Notes under the pieces: model-generated
Seen by the model: the letters and a program-made list of their open reading frames with translations, nothing else
The model's database searches: none
Told to the model about the DNA's origin: nothing
Assembly (NCBI RefSeq): GCF_000959525.1
Contig: NZ_CP009831.1
Span: 1,612,001 to 1,676,000 of the forward strand
DNA: 64,000 nt
Reading direction: 5' to 3'
Source of the DNA: Burkholderia multivorans ATCC BAA-247
GTDB lineage: Bacteria; Pseudomonadota; Gammaproteobacteria; Burkholderiales; Burkholderiaceae
Program-made: the position numbers and the translations under genes
Shown here: one piece after another, positions 44,835 to 53,376 of the stretch
Layout: every line of letters begins with the position of its first letter
Position numbering within the stretch: the first letter of the stretch is position 1

Positions 44835-45270
44835 CTCACACCCTTCCTTCTGATCGACTCTCGATTTTTGTTCCATATTAGGAACAGCAGTTTATGGATG
44901 GTGATTATAGGAGCGACTTTCGGCGATCAAAATAAAAAGCTGCTCGTCCTAGGGAAAACACCGACTGCCGATTCGACGATCGTGCGAAAGCACGGCCATT
45001 TACCGAATTTTTCTTGTGTGACGGGGATTTATCGCGTTCGCGCGCGGAAAGCGAGCCGCCGGTGGCGCGCCACGCGACATGCATCCGCCCCGAAAAATTT
45101 ATTTTTTTCCGGCATTGTGGCGCCCCTATACTTCATTCCATCAGAGGCACGATGTTCCTTATATGGAACACATGAACCGCCCGTCGGGTGAGGGACTCGC
45201 GTGACGGCCGGTCGTCCATGCGCGCAGTACCACCGCCCGTTTTCATTCGGATGGAGAGTCAGGAGATCAC
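44835..45270. promoter_or_regulatory. Divergent control region of the Rieske operon and the porin, with twin palindromes
   Basis: For the minus-strand operon a perfect -10 box TATAAT lies at 44909-44904, with TTTTGA 17 bases upstream. For the porin a -10 TATACT is at 45127-45132, behind a T-rich -35 region. Each predicted start is followed 12-30 bases later by the same dyad: GTTCC-ATATTA-GGAAC (44870-44885) and GTTCC-TTATAT-GGAAC (45154-45169). The region is AT-rich compared with its surroundings and shows no coding frame. Confidence 0.65.
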
Positions 45271-46350
45271 ATGGTCAAGCATGCGGTAGCAGCAGCGGTC
45301 GTCGGGATGGGCGCCGCGTCGGGCGCGTGGGCGCAGAGCAGCGTGGTGCTGTACGGGAGCCTCGATGCGGGCGTCGCGTACGTGAACAACGTCGGCGGCC
45401 ACGCGAAGTGGGCGATGATCCAGGGCAATACGCAGCCCGATCGCTGGGGGCTGAAGGGCAAGGAAGATCTGGGCGGCGGCCTGTCGGCGATCTTCCAGCT
45501 CGAGAACGGCTTCTATACGAACAACGGCCAGTTCGCGACCGCGAACACGATCTGGAATCGCGCCGCCTACGTCGGCCTCAGCTCCGAGCGCCTCGGCACG
45601 CTGACGCTCGGCCGCCAGACGCCGCTGATGTTCGACTATCTCGATCCGCTCAGCACCGCCTACCTTGCGATGAGCTGGTTCGCGTTCCACCCCGGCAACA
45701 TCGACGGGCTCGCCGCGACCGGCAACGTGCCGTACAACAACGCGATCAAGTACCGGTCGCCGAGCTTCGCGGGCTTCTCGGCCGCGGCGACGCTCGCGCT
45801 CGGCAATACGACGAACTTCTCGACCGGCAAGTCGGTCGGCGTCGCGCTGAACTATGCGAACGGGCCGTTCAAGGCGGCCGCCGTCTACTCGAGCGAGCAC
45901 GACCGCTCGGTGCTGATCTCGCAAACCGGCATCGCGTCGTTCCAGGGGCAGAACACGGCGAACGGCTATCTCGCGAACAAGGTCGAGAACATCGGCGCCG
46001 GCGCGTCGTATCAGTTCGGCGACTTTCTCGTGCACGGGCTGTACACGCGCACGAAGATGCAGTCGAACGGCTATTCCGACACGTTCCAGAGCTACGATGC
46101 GGGCGTCAACTACCGCAGCAGTCCGTTCAACACGATCGCGGGCGGCGCCGCGACGACGACGCTCGCCGGCCGCCGCTGGACGCAGGTCGAACTCGGCGAC
46201 ATCTATGCGCTGTCGAAACGCACGCAGCTCTATGCAAACGTGCTGTACGAGCATGCGTCGGGCGGCGCGCACGCCGCGTTCTTTACGGCCGGCGTATCGA
46301 GCACCGCGAACCAGCTGATCGTGCTCGCGGGGATTCACCACTCGTTCTGA
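45271..46350 (+). CDS. Gram-negative general porin (Burkholderia OmpC-like)
   Basis: A 359-residue 16-strand-type porin. The signal peptide ends in AWA (~residue 21) before QSSVVLYGSLDAGVAYVNN, the usual start of this porin family. RWGLKGKEDLGGGLSAIFQLENGF is strand 2-3, and the protein ends in GIHHSF, a C-terminal Phe needed for barrel insertion. It should admit small organic solutes, probably the substrate of the Rieske operon, given the shared operator. AGGAG lies about seven bases before ATG 45271. Confidence 0.94.
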   Translation: MVKHAVAAAVVGMGAASGAWAQSSVVLYGSLDAGVAYVNNVGGHAKWAMIQGNTQPDRWGLKGKEDLGGGLSAIFQLENGFYTNNGQFATANTIWNRAAYVGLSSERLGTLTLGRQTPLMFDYLDPLSTAYLAMSWFAFHPGNIDGLAATGNVPYNNAIKYRSPSFAGFSAAATLALGNTTNFSTGKSVGVALNYANGPFKAAAVYSSEHDRSVLISQTGIASFQGQNTANGYLANKVENIGAGASYQFGDFLVHGLYTRTKMQSNGYSDTFQSYDAGVNYRSSPFNTIAGGAATTTLAGRRWTQVELGDIYALSKRTQLYANVLYEHASGGAHAAFFTAGVSSTANQLIVLAGIHHSF

Positions 46351-46390
46351 CCGGCCGCCGCGTGTCCCGACGCGGCATCCGTAAACGACG

Positions 46391-46420
46391 AGAGCGGCCC
46401 GCGGGCCGCTCTGCTGTTTT
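46391..46420 (+). terminator. Rho-independent terminator of the porin gene
   Basis: AGAGCGGCCC and GGGCCGCTCT (46391-46412) form a perfect 10-base stem around GC, followed by GCTGTTTT. It lies 41 bases after the porin stop codon. Confidence 0.75.
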
Positions 46421-46453
46421 ATCGACGGCCGCCGCCGCGGCCGAGCGTGCGCA

Positions 46454-47386
46454 TCAGAACATCGCGACCTTGTGACGCGCATGCGCGAACGTCGGATCGC
46501 TGTCGAGCGGACGGTAGTTCAGACGCTGGGACAGATCGACGGCCGCGCCGCACACGGCCTCGACGAGCCGCTCCTTCTCGGCCGCGTCGCCGATCTCGGA
46601 GCGCGGCACCGTCGCGGTGATCGCGGCCACGATCGAGCCCGAATGATCGCGCACCGGCGCGGTGACCGCCGAAATCCCGCTTTCGAACGCGGCCTCGCTG
46701 ACCGCATAGCCGAGCCGCGCGTACTGACGCACGCGCTCGTACAGCTCGTCGACGGTGGCCGGCGTGCGGTCGGTGAACTGCTCGAGCCGCTTTTCCGGAT
46801 AGAGCTGGCGCAGCGCGTCGCGCGTGAGGTCGCCCATCAGCACGTGGCCATGCACGGTCGCGTGCGCGGGCAGCCGCGTGCCGACATGCACCTTCACCGA
46901 GCCGAACATCGACGCGTTGCTCTGCGCTTTCGCGACGAACACGACATCGCGCTGATCGCGGATCAGCAGATGCGTGGACAGGCTCGTCGCATCGCGCAGC
47001 CGTTCGAGCACCGGCGTGCCGAGATCGGTCAGCTCCAGCGAGTTCAGATATTCGAAGCCGAGCCGCAGCACGCCGACGCCGAGCCGGAAATAACGATCGC
47101 CGTTCACGCGCTCGAGAAAGCCGAGCGCCTCGAGCGTCTGCAGCAGACGGAACGTCGTCGTGCGCGGAATGCCGATGCGCTTCGACAGCTCCGGCGCACC
47201 GAGCACCGGCTCGCGCGCCGTGAATTCGGCGAGGATCCGCAGCCCGCGTTCGAGACCGGGCACCAGATACGACGATGCGCCGGCGGCCGGTTCGTCGTCG
47301 CCCGCTGCGGGCGGCGGCAGTTCGTCGCGTTCGGCGTCGCGCGGCGCGCGCGACGGCCGGGCCGACGGTTTCGGTACGCCGCTCAT
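46454..47386 (-). CDS. IclR-family transcriptional regulator (paralogue of the operon regulator)
   Basis: A 310-residue regulator. After a proline-rich N-terminal ~35 residues, YLVPGLERGLRILAEFTARE begins the winged helix, with LSKRIGIPRTTTFRLLQTLE as the recognition part. The C-terminal domain has THLLIRDQRDVVFVAKA and LGYAVSEAAFESGISAVTAPV. It is closely similar along its length to the protein at 40002-40856. It lies behind the porin and is convergent with it. It is the natural candidate, with its paralogue, to bind the twin GTTCC-N6-GGAAC sites. Confidence 0.93.
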   Translation of the reverse strand: MSGVPKPSARPSRAPRDAERDELPPPAAGDDEPAAGASSYLVPGLERGLRILAEFTAREPVLGAPELSKRIGIPRTTTFRLLQTLEALGFLERVNGDRYFRLGVGVLRLGFEYLNSLELTDLGTPVLERLRDATSLSTHLLIRDQRDVVFVAKAQSNASMFGSVKVHVGTRLPAHATVHGHVLMGDLTRDALRQLYPEKRLEQFTDRTPATVDELYERVRQYARLGYAVSEAAFESGISAVTAPVRDHSGSIVAAITATVPRSEIGDAAEKERLVEAVCGAAVDLSQRLNYRPLDSDPTFAHARHKVAMF

Positions 47387-47657
47387 CGTTGTATTGCCTC
47401 ACTGCACATGGACGAAATGGAATCGCTCACGAGATACCCGCGATGAAGAATTATGGATGGGCGGTCCGGCCGGATCAACACGACCCGGCCGGCCCCGCGC
47501 GTCGTGCCGGCGCGCTGCGCGCGACGACGGCCGCATAGGCTGACACGATCGAAAGAATATCAGCGATAGACGGGGATGCGCACGGGCGCCGGGGAGAATG
47601 TCCGCGCCGAGAACGCGCGGCTGCGCCGGCGTTGCGACGGACCGACGCGCTGCGCGC

Positions 47658-47864
47658 TCAGGCTGCGACGGCGTCGACGTACTCGGTGCGGGCGCGCTGG
47701 CCCGCCGCGTGCGCGTCGGCTTCGTGTGCAAAGCCCTGCTCGCTGAACGCGACGACCTTGACGCCGACGCCGGACGCACGCTTCACCGTCAGCGCCCATT
47801 GCCATCCGCCGTCTTGCTCGAAGACGTGCAGCGAGGGTTCGAGGGATTCATGCAATGCGCTCAC
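47658..47864 (-). CDS. Small hypothetical protein (GTG start)
   Basis: Sixty-eight residues. AGGAG lies eight bases before GTG 47864, and the protein begins SALHESLEPSLHVFEQDGGWQWALTV. One beta-rich half is followed by a helix with a HEADAHAAGQRARTEYVDA end. No cysteine, signal peptide or membrane helix. Such small proteins resemble DUF domains that bind single strands, but I do not recognise the family. The longer upstream frame to 47954 lacks a start signal. Confidence 0.6.
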   Translation of the reverse strand: MSALHESLEPSLHVFEQDGGWQWALTVKRASGVGVKVVAFSEQGFAHEADAHAAGQRARTEYVDAVAA

Positions 47865-48185
47865 GCGGTGTGCTCCTGCCTGTCCGCGCTGGGCCCGCAG
47901 CGCATGAGGCATGTTGTAGAAATGGGCGCCGGCTCCCGGCGCGCTATCAGCCATTCGATAGTCTAGTCAGAATTTGTTGCGACGCACCATCAGAGGTTTC
48001 ACTCAGCTATCGGAACCGGGCGGTCGATGAATCGATCCCCGGCCCTGCCGGCGCGGGCTTCTGCGGAAGTGTGTGCCGGTTCGCCGACATGCAGCGGAGC
48101 GCCTCTGTGCGGCAACGTGCCGCACGATTTCCCGCGCGTGCGGGCGCTGTACGCGCGCTCGTCTGCCCAAGCGCCGGTTCGTCCG
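47865..48185. other. 321-base intergenic region
   Basis: It lies between two minus-strand genes. A plausible minus-strand -10 (TAGACT near 47965) could serve the 68-residue protein. I see no terminator, repeat or coding frame with normal composition. Confidence 0.4.
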
Positions 48186-48797
48186 TTATCGGTCGGTCGC
48201 CTTCGCCGCCGGATACACGTACCGGAACGTCAGGTTCACGCGTTCGCCGCGCACTGACGGCGCCTTCGGCACGCGGTGCTGCCATTCGACCTGCGTGCGC
48301 CCGCGCATCACCAGCAGGCTGCCGTGTGTGAGCCGGTACGCGTGCGTGGCGCCCGATGCGCGGTGGCGCAGGTCGAACACGCGCATCGCGCCGAGGCTGA
48401 CCGACGCAATCACGGGCGCGTCGCCGAGTTCGGGTTCGTTGTCCGCATGCCAGCCTATCCCGTCCTGCCCGTTCCGATAGCGGTTGAGCAGCACGCTGTT
48501 GAACCGCGCGCCGCACGCCGCCTCGACGCCGCGCTTGAGCTCCAGCACGGCCGGCGTCCATGGCGCCGGCACGTTGCGAATGCCCGAATACACGTAGACA
48601 GCGTCGGGCTCGCCCTGCCATGCAGTCAGCCGCGGCAGAGGAATGCGTCCGCGCGGTGTGCGGATCGTGTCCTGGCGCCACGCCACTTCGTCGATCAGCG
48701 CCGCGAGCAGCCGATCGGCATCGGACGATGCGAGCCAGTCCGGGTACCAGTCGACGTCGGGCGCGGGCGTCTCGTCAAAAAGATCGGGGGTCGACAT
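48186..48797 (-). CDS. AlkB-like 2-oxoglutarate/Fe(II) dioxygenase
   Basis: A 203-residue protein. The iron ligands are H117 and D119 (GWHADNEPELG) and H174 (WQHRVPK). R186 and R192 bind 2-oxoglutarate and substrate (GERVNLTFR). LTAWQGEPDAVYVYSG and RFNSVLLNRYRNGQDGIGWH are characteristic of the AlkB/ABH2-3 group that removes alkyl groups from DNA or RNA bases. No ada or alkA gene is near. The start at 48797 places the first conserved tryptophan at the family position. Confidence 0.9.
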   Translation of the reverse strand: MSTPDLFDETPAPDVDWYPDWLASSDADRLLAALIDEVAWRQDTIRTPRGRIPLPRLTAWQGEPDAVYVYSGIRNVPAPWTPAVLELKRGVEAACGARFNSVLLNRYRNGQDGIGWHADNEPELGDAPVIASVSLGAMRVFDLRHRASGATHAYRLTHGSLLVMRGRTQVEWQHRVPKAPSVRGERVNLTFRYVYPAAKATDR

Positions 48798-48930
48798 GCG
48801 GGGCGATACGGGAGCGGTATGTCTGCATACTAGCCAACGGCGGGCGGCGCTGCCATGCGCATCCGTCGCCGGCTTCCGGAAAAGCGCGCGCATGCCGCGC
48901 ATCGACGCGGCCCGCGCGACGCCGCGTCCC

Positions 48931-50079
48931 TCATGCGCTGCGCGCGAGCCGGATCAGCGTGATCTCGGACGGCACGCCGAAACGGTTCGGCGGCCCCCAG
49001 TAGCCGGTGCCGCGGCTCGTATAGAGCCACATGTCGCCGAACTGCGTGAGGCCGCCGATCACCGGCTGCTGCAGGCGCACGAACGGCGGCCACGGCAGGA
49101 ACTGGCCGCCGTGCGTATGGCCGGACAACTGCACCGAGAAACCCGCGCGACTCGCCTGTTCCGCGCTGCGCGGCTGATGCGCGAGCAGGATCCGCGTGCC
49201 GACGTCGGCCGGCGCGCCGGCGAGCGCACGCGCGGGATCGCTGCGATGCGCCGGGTCGAATCCGCCGGCCGTGAAGTCGGTCACGCCGGCGAGCACGAAG
49301 CGCGCGCCGCCGTGCTCGATCACCACGTGCTCGTTCAGCAGCACAGTCAGCCCGATGCGCCGGAACTCCTCGATCCATGCATGCGCACCCGCGTAATACT
49401 CGTGGTTGCCGGTCACGAGAAAGCTGCCGTACCGCGACTGCATCCGCGCGAGCGGCGCCGTATGTTCGCGCAGCCGCGGCACGGAACCGTCGACCACGTC
49501 GCCCGTCACGACGACCAGATCCGCATCGAGCGCGTTGACCGCGCGCACGATGCGCTCGACATACGGCCGCTTGATCGTCGGGCCCACGTGGATGTCCGAT
49601 AGTTGCACGATCTTCAGCCCGTCGAGCGCCGCGGGCAGCCCCGTCACGGGAATCGCCACACGCTTGATCGCCGCGGTACGACGCGCGCCGACGAAGCCGA
49701 TCGCGGTGACAAGCAGCGCACCGATCACCACGCCGAGCGCGGTATCCGGCGCGGCACCGGCCCACGCGCCGCCGTGGCCGGCCTGCCGCCACAGGTATGC
49801 GCCGAGCAGCACGAATTCGCGCAGAAACGTCAGTACCAGCACCGACGAGAAGAAGCCCATCGCGATCGAACCGGCCCAGCCGAACAGCGTCGCGGGCCAC
49901 CCTTCGTCGAAGCGGCGCGAGAACATGCCGACCGGAATCAGCACGCAGAAGCCGGCCAGCACGAGCGCGGCCAGCGTGCGCGCGACCGGTGAAGCGAATG
50001 CGTCGGGGATGATCCGTAACCCGACGTACAGATGGAACATCACGCCGATTGCAATGAACCGGACAAAGAAACTTCGCAT
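48931..50079 (-). CDS. Membrane-anchored metallophosphoesterase
   Basis: A 382-residue protein. Four hydrophobic helices occupy ~1-150, then a calcineurin-like domain with all metal motifs: LSDIHVG, VTGDVVDG, VTGNHEYY, and SGHTHGGQF. This matches the YkuE/YaeI type that acts on UDP-diacylglucosamine or other phosphodiesters at the membrane. RSFFVRFIAIGVMFHLYVGL starts helix 1. A GGTGAG is near ATG 50079. It is divergent from the MgtC gene. Confidence 0.9.
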   Translation of the reverse strand: MRSFFVRFIAIGVMFHLYVGLRIIPDAFASPVARTLAALVLAGFCVLIPVGMFSRRFDEGWPATLFGWAGSIAMGFFSSVLVLTFLREFVLLGAYLWRQAGHGGAWAGAAPDTALGVVIGALLVTAIGFVGARRTAAIKRVAIPVTGLPAALDGLKIVQLSDIHVGPTIKRPYVERIVRAVNALDADLVVVTGDVVDGSVPRLREHTAPLARMQSRYGSFLVTGNHEYYAGAHAWIEEFRRIGLTVLLNEHVVIEHGGARFVLAGVTDFTAGGFDPAHRSDPARALAGAPADVGTRILLAHQPRSAEQASRAGFSVQLSGHTHGGQFLPWPPFVRLQQPVIGGLTQFGDMWLYTSRGTGYWGPPNRFGVPSEITLIRLARSA

Positions 50080-50540
50080 GGAACGCTCACCCTCGTTGCG
50101 GTACCGCACCGCGACGCGTCGAACGGAGCCTCGATGCCCCGCGCGCGCATGTCGCGTCGTAAGGCGATGGTACACAGATCCACGCGACTCGATCGGGCGG
50201 CGGACCGCCATGCGCGACACGCTGCGCTTGCCGGTGCGGCCTGCCGCCGCGGGTTGACGAGCCGACGCGGCGCCCACTAGAATGCCGGCCAGTCTTTCTC
50301 CTAGGAATCATCGTGGACAGTTGCAGCACTTCGTTGCGTGCTCCGCTTGCCGCCTGAACGCCTGTCCGCCGCAGTCCTGCTGCCCCGGCTCGCGTTCCGC
50401 GAGCCATGCACGCCTCCCGTTTCACACAGCATTGCGCATTCGCACGGTACAGTACCGCGCGACGACGGCCATCGCGCGTCGTCCGGCCTCGCGCCGCGAC
50501 CGCGCGGGCCCGCATGCGCCTCTTGCACGGCAGGACACAC
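50080..50540. other. 461-base divergent intergenic region with a hairpin
   Basis: It lies between the metallophosphoesterase and MgtC genes. GGCTCGCG (50387-50394) and CGCGAGCC (50398-50405) form a perfect stem with a 3-base loop, about 135 bases upstream of MgtC, and CGGTA-CAG-TACCG follows near 50447. It could be a leader for MgtC but has no match to an M-box that I can see. Confidence 0.4.
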
Positions 50541-51248
50541 ATGACCTTCGAATTCGCACTTCGACTTTTCACCGCGTTCGCATGCGGCGTCGCGATCGGC
50601 CTCGAGCGGCAGATCCGGCAGCGCACCGCGGGCCTGCGCACGATCACGCTCGTCGCGTGCGGCGCGTGCCTGTTCATCACGCTCGGCGTCCTGACCGGCG
50701 ACGGCATCGAAGGCGTCACGCGGATCGCCGCGTACGTCGTATCCGGCGTCGGCTTTCTCGGCGGCGGCGTGATCATGCGCGACAAGGGCTCGATCCAGGG
50801 CATCAATACGGCCGCGACGCTGTGGTGTTCCGCAGCCGTCGGCGTGCTGTCCGGCACCGGGCACTTCGGGCCTGCGCTTGCGGGCACCTGCATCGTGCTG
50901 CTGACCAATACGCTGCTGCGCGGCGTCAGCCATTCGATCAACGCGCAGCCGGTATCGAACGCGGACCTCGTGCGCGAATACCAGATCGCGGTGATCTGCC
51001 TGGGGTCCGACGAAGTGCACATCCGCACGCTTCTGTCGAACCTGATGTATGCGAAGCCGCTGTCGTTCCAGAGTCTGACGAGCGAGGACGTGCCCGACCA
51101 GCCGGAGCGGCTCAAGGTTACCGCCACGCTGAAGCTGCATCCGAAGGATCAGCAGAAGCTCGAACAGATCGCGAGCCGGATCAGCATGGAAAAAAGCATC
51201 TCGAGCGTGAGCTGGACCGCGAAGGAAGCCGAGCCGATGATGGAATAG
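50541..51248 (+). CDS. MgtC/SapB-family membrane protein
   Basis: A 235-residue inner-membrane protein. Four N-terminal helices carry the MgtC core: GVAIGLERQIRQRTAGLRT, where the conserved R and E are found, GVGFLGGGVIM, and AATLWCSAAVGVLSG. The ~100-residue C-terminal ACT-like domain is present, as in Salmonella MgtC, which inhibits the F-type ATPase and supports growth in low magnesium and in phagocytes. AGGA lies about six bases before ATG 50541. Convergent with cepR (27 bases). Confidence 0.9.
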   Translation: MTFEFALRLFTAFACGVAIGLERQIRQRTAGLRTITLVACGACLFITLGVLTGDGIEGVTRIAAYVVSGVGFLGGGVIMRDKGSIQGINTAATLWCSAAVGVLSGTGHFGPALAGTCIVLLTNTLLRGVSHSINAQPVSNADLVREYQIAVICLGSDEVHIRTLLSNLMYAKPLSFQSLTSEDVPDQPERLKVTATLKLHPKDQQKLEQIASRISMEKSISSVSWTAKEAEPMME

Positions 51249-51275
51249 CGCGCGCGGCACCACGTCGCACGGGCA

Positions 51276-51995
51276 TCACGGGGTATCGATGAGCCCCGCC
51301 GAAATCGCCTTCACGACCGCCTGCACCTTGTTCGACGCGCCGAGCTTCTCGAGGATGTTGTTCACGTGGAAGTTGACCGTACGTTCCGAGATGCTGAGGA
51401 TCTGGCCGATCTCGCACGCGGTCTTCCCTTCGGCGGTCCAGCACAGCACCTCGCGCTCGCGCGCGGTCAGCGTGACGCGTGCCTCGGGCGACAGCTTCGG
51501 CACCATGAAGCGGCTCATCAGCGAATGCGACAGGTTCGCGAGCCAGTTCGTCTGCAGCGTCAGCATGTTGATTTCGGCCGGCGTCAGACGATCCGCGTGG
51601 CGCGCGATGCTCAGCAGGCCGAATGCGCCGCGCGCCGCCCAGCTCGACTGCGCGACGCCGACCGACAGCCCGAAATCGCGCGCGTCGCGCCACAGCGGAC
51701 ACGGCTCGATCTTGTCGACGTCGGGCCACACGATCATGTTCGTGCTCAGCGCGCCGTCGCGCACCGTCGAGTCGATCTCGATGTAGTTCTGCGCCTGATA
51801 GTGCGCCATCCAGCCGTCGGGATAGGTATCGAAGATCGCGACCGCCGGCTTCGACACCGGCAGCGGCACGCGGATGCCGTAGCAGCAGTATTCGAAGCCG
51901 AGCCGTTTCGAATAGGCGGCGATCCGCTGGAAGAGTTGCTGCTCGTCTTCCGCGGCGCTGAATTCATCGTAGGCATCCTGCCAGCGCAGTTCCAT
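51276..51995 (-). CDS. cepR: CepR, LuxR-type quorum-sensing regulator
   Basis: A 239-residue N-acyl-homoserine-lactone receptor. The autoinducer domain is at ~1-165, with W and D ligand-binding residues in DGWMAHYQAQNYIEID and WRDARDFGLSVGVAQSSWAARG. The LuxR helix-turn-helix is at ~175-236 (LTAREREVLCWTAEGKTACEIG and VNFHVNNILEKLGA). The sequence and the order cepR, rsaM-like, cepI match the Burkholderia cepacia complex. It responds to C8-HSL in that group. It is divergent from the rsaM-like gene. Confidence 0.97.
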   Translation of the reverse strand: MELRWQDAYDEFSAAEDEQQLFQRIAAYSKRLGFEYCCYGIRVPLPVSKPAVAIFDTYPDGWMAHYQAQNYIEIDSTVRDGALSTNMIVWPDVDKIEPCPLWRDARDFGLSVGVAQSSWAARGAFGLLSIARHADRLTPAEINMLTLQTNWLANLSHSLMSRFMVPKLSPEARVTLTAREREVLCWTAEGKTACEIGQILSISERTVNFHVNNILEKLGASNKVQAVVKAISAGLIDTP

Positions 51996-52016
51996 TCTTT
52001 CTCCGACAACGTCACG

Positions 52017-52032
52017 CTGTCATACTTGTCAG
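52017..52032. promoter_or_regulatory. Lux-type box between cepR and the rsaM-like gene
   Basis: CTG-TCATACTTGT-CAG has the CTG-N10-CAG form of LuxR-family sites. It lies in the 74-base gap between divergent genes, so CepR bound here could affect both itself and the rsaM-like gene. Confidence 0.55.
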
Positions 52033-52069
52033 GTTCCAGCACCGATGGGCGCCTGATACATTCCAACGC

Positions 52070-52513
52070 ATGACTTCTTCTTTGCTGCACGCGGTCCGCG
52101 GTCCGTCTCCGGACGGCTATGTGCGCCTCTCGGAAAGCGCGCTGGCCGCGCTCGCGCTCGACCACGTCGCAAGCGGCCTCGATCCTGCACTGCTCGCCGA
52201 ACTGCGCGACAGCGCGATCGACGCGCGTCTCGCCGGCTATACCGAATGGCAGCGTCCGGCCGGCCCCGGCGTCGCGTACGTGACGGTCGGCTGGGACTGG
52301 TACCTCGAACGCGCATCGGGCACGTTCGTCATTCTCGACGGCGACGTGCGCAGCAACGCGATGGGCATCGACGCGAGCGGCGCCGACATCGGCATGCGCG
52401 GTACCGCTGCCGCGCTCGCGGCCCGGCTCGCATGCATCGACTGGGCTGCCGCCGTCGCGGCCGCGATTCTCGGGCGCGACCCCGTCCATCATGCCGGTCC
52501 GGCGCTGCAGTGA
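52070..52513 (+). CDS. rsaM: RsaM-like quorum-sensing modulator
   Basis: A 147-residue protein between cepR and cepI, in the position of the RsaM-family genes known to lower acyl-homoserine-lactone production in Burkholderia and Pseudomonas. The core YTEWQRPAGPGVAYVTVGWDWYL is typical: the WxxxxxxxxVTVGWDWY beta segment marks the family. RSNAMGIDASGADIG follows. It has no DNA-binding motif, so its action on the circuit is probably indirect. It lies between two lux-type boxes. Confidence 0.92.
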   Translation: MTSSLLHAVRGPSPDGYVRLSESALAALALDHVASGLDPALLAELRDSAIDARLAGYTEWQRPAGPGVAYVTVGWDWYLERASGTFVILDGDVRSNAMGIDASGADIGMRGTAAALAARLACIDWAAAVAAAILGRDPVHHAGPALQ

Positions 52514-52640
52514 CAATCACCGCATTCCTCTGACGTTTCCGCGATTCCGGCGCTCTTTATAAGCAAAAGCGCGCGCGTTTTCAATCCCGGCGCCCGGGAA
52601 ACCGTTACCGCGTCGAAATTGGCGTTTCCGCGCCGCAATA

Positions 52641-52658
52641 CTGTAAGAGTTACCAGTT
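52641..52658 (+). promoter_or_regulatory. cep box of the cepI promoter
   Basis: CTG-TAAGAGTTAC-CAG (52641-52656) with the flanking TT matches the cepI site of the cepacia complex. It lies 61 bases before the cepI ATG, a position that allows activation by CepR with C8-HSL. Confidence 0.75.
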
Positions 52659-52718
52659 ACCGCCGCCTCGGGACGCGCGCTGTAATGCACGCATACCAAA
52701 ACACATCCGAGGACATCC

Positions 52719-53327
52719 ATGCAGACCTTCGTTCACGAGGGAAGGCAGTTGCCGATCGCCGAGGCGACGGAGCTCGCGCGCTATCGGCACCGCGTCTTCG
52801 TCGAGCAGCTTGGCTGGACGCTGCCGTCCGCGGACGAAGGAATCGATCGCGACGCGTTCGATCACGACGACACGGTGTACGTCATCGCGCGCGACGGCAG
52901 CGGCGAGCTGTGCGGTTGTGCGCGGCTGCTGCCGACCACGCGTCCGTACCTGCTCGAAACGCTGTTCGCCGATCTGATCGCGCCCGACCTGCCGCTGCCG
53001 CGCTCGACCGCGGTGTGGGAGCTGTCGCGGTTCGCCGCGAGCGGCGCCGACGGCGGCGCGACGGGCGCCGATTGGGCCGTGCGGCCGATGCTCGCGGCGG
53101 TCGTCTCGTGCGCGGCCGAGCGCGGCGCGCGACAGCTGATCGGCGTGACGTTCGCGAGCATGGAACGACTGTTTCGCAGGATCGGCGTGCACGCGCACCG
53201 CGCGGGGCCGCCGAAGCAGGTGGACGGGCGTCTGGTCGTCGCCTGCTGGATCGACCTCGATCCGCAAACGTTTGCAGCACTGGGAATCGAGCCGGAGCGC
53301 ATCGCCCGGCCCGCCATTGCCGCCTGA
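52719..53327 (+). CDS. cepI: CepI, acyl-homoserine-lactone synthase
   Basis: A 202-residue LuxI-family synthase that makes C8-HSL (and some C6-HSL) from acyl-ACP and SAM. The family's invariant residues are visible: R24 context YRHRVFVEQLGW, the D-x-D pair in FDHDDTVYVIAR, GCARLLPTTRPYLL, WELSRFA, and the late VTFASMERLFRRIGVHAHRAGPP. The cep box is upstream. A GTG-started gene follows 49 bases after the stop and is probably in the same transcript. Confidence 0.97.
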   Translation: MQTFVHEGRQLPIAEATELARYRHRVFVEQLGWTLPSADEGIDRDAFDHDDTVYVIARDGSGELCGCARLLPTTRPYLLETLFADLIAPDLPLPRSTAVWELSRFAASGADGGATGADWAVRPMLAAVVSCAAERGARQLIGVTFASMERLFRRIGVHAHRAGPPKQVDGRLVVACWIDLDPQTFAALGIEPERIARPAIAA

Positions 53328-53376
53328 TCCGGCACGCGTGTCCGGCCGGGCGGCATCGTAACGAAGGAGAAACCAC

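Noticed and set aside
50280-50540. A magnesium-sensing (M-box) leader before MgtC
   Set aside because: One good hairpin is present, but the conserved M-box helices and loops are not recognisable.
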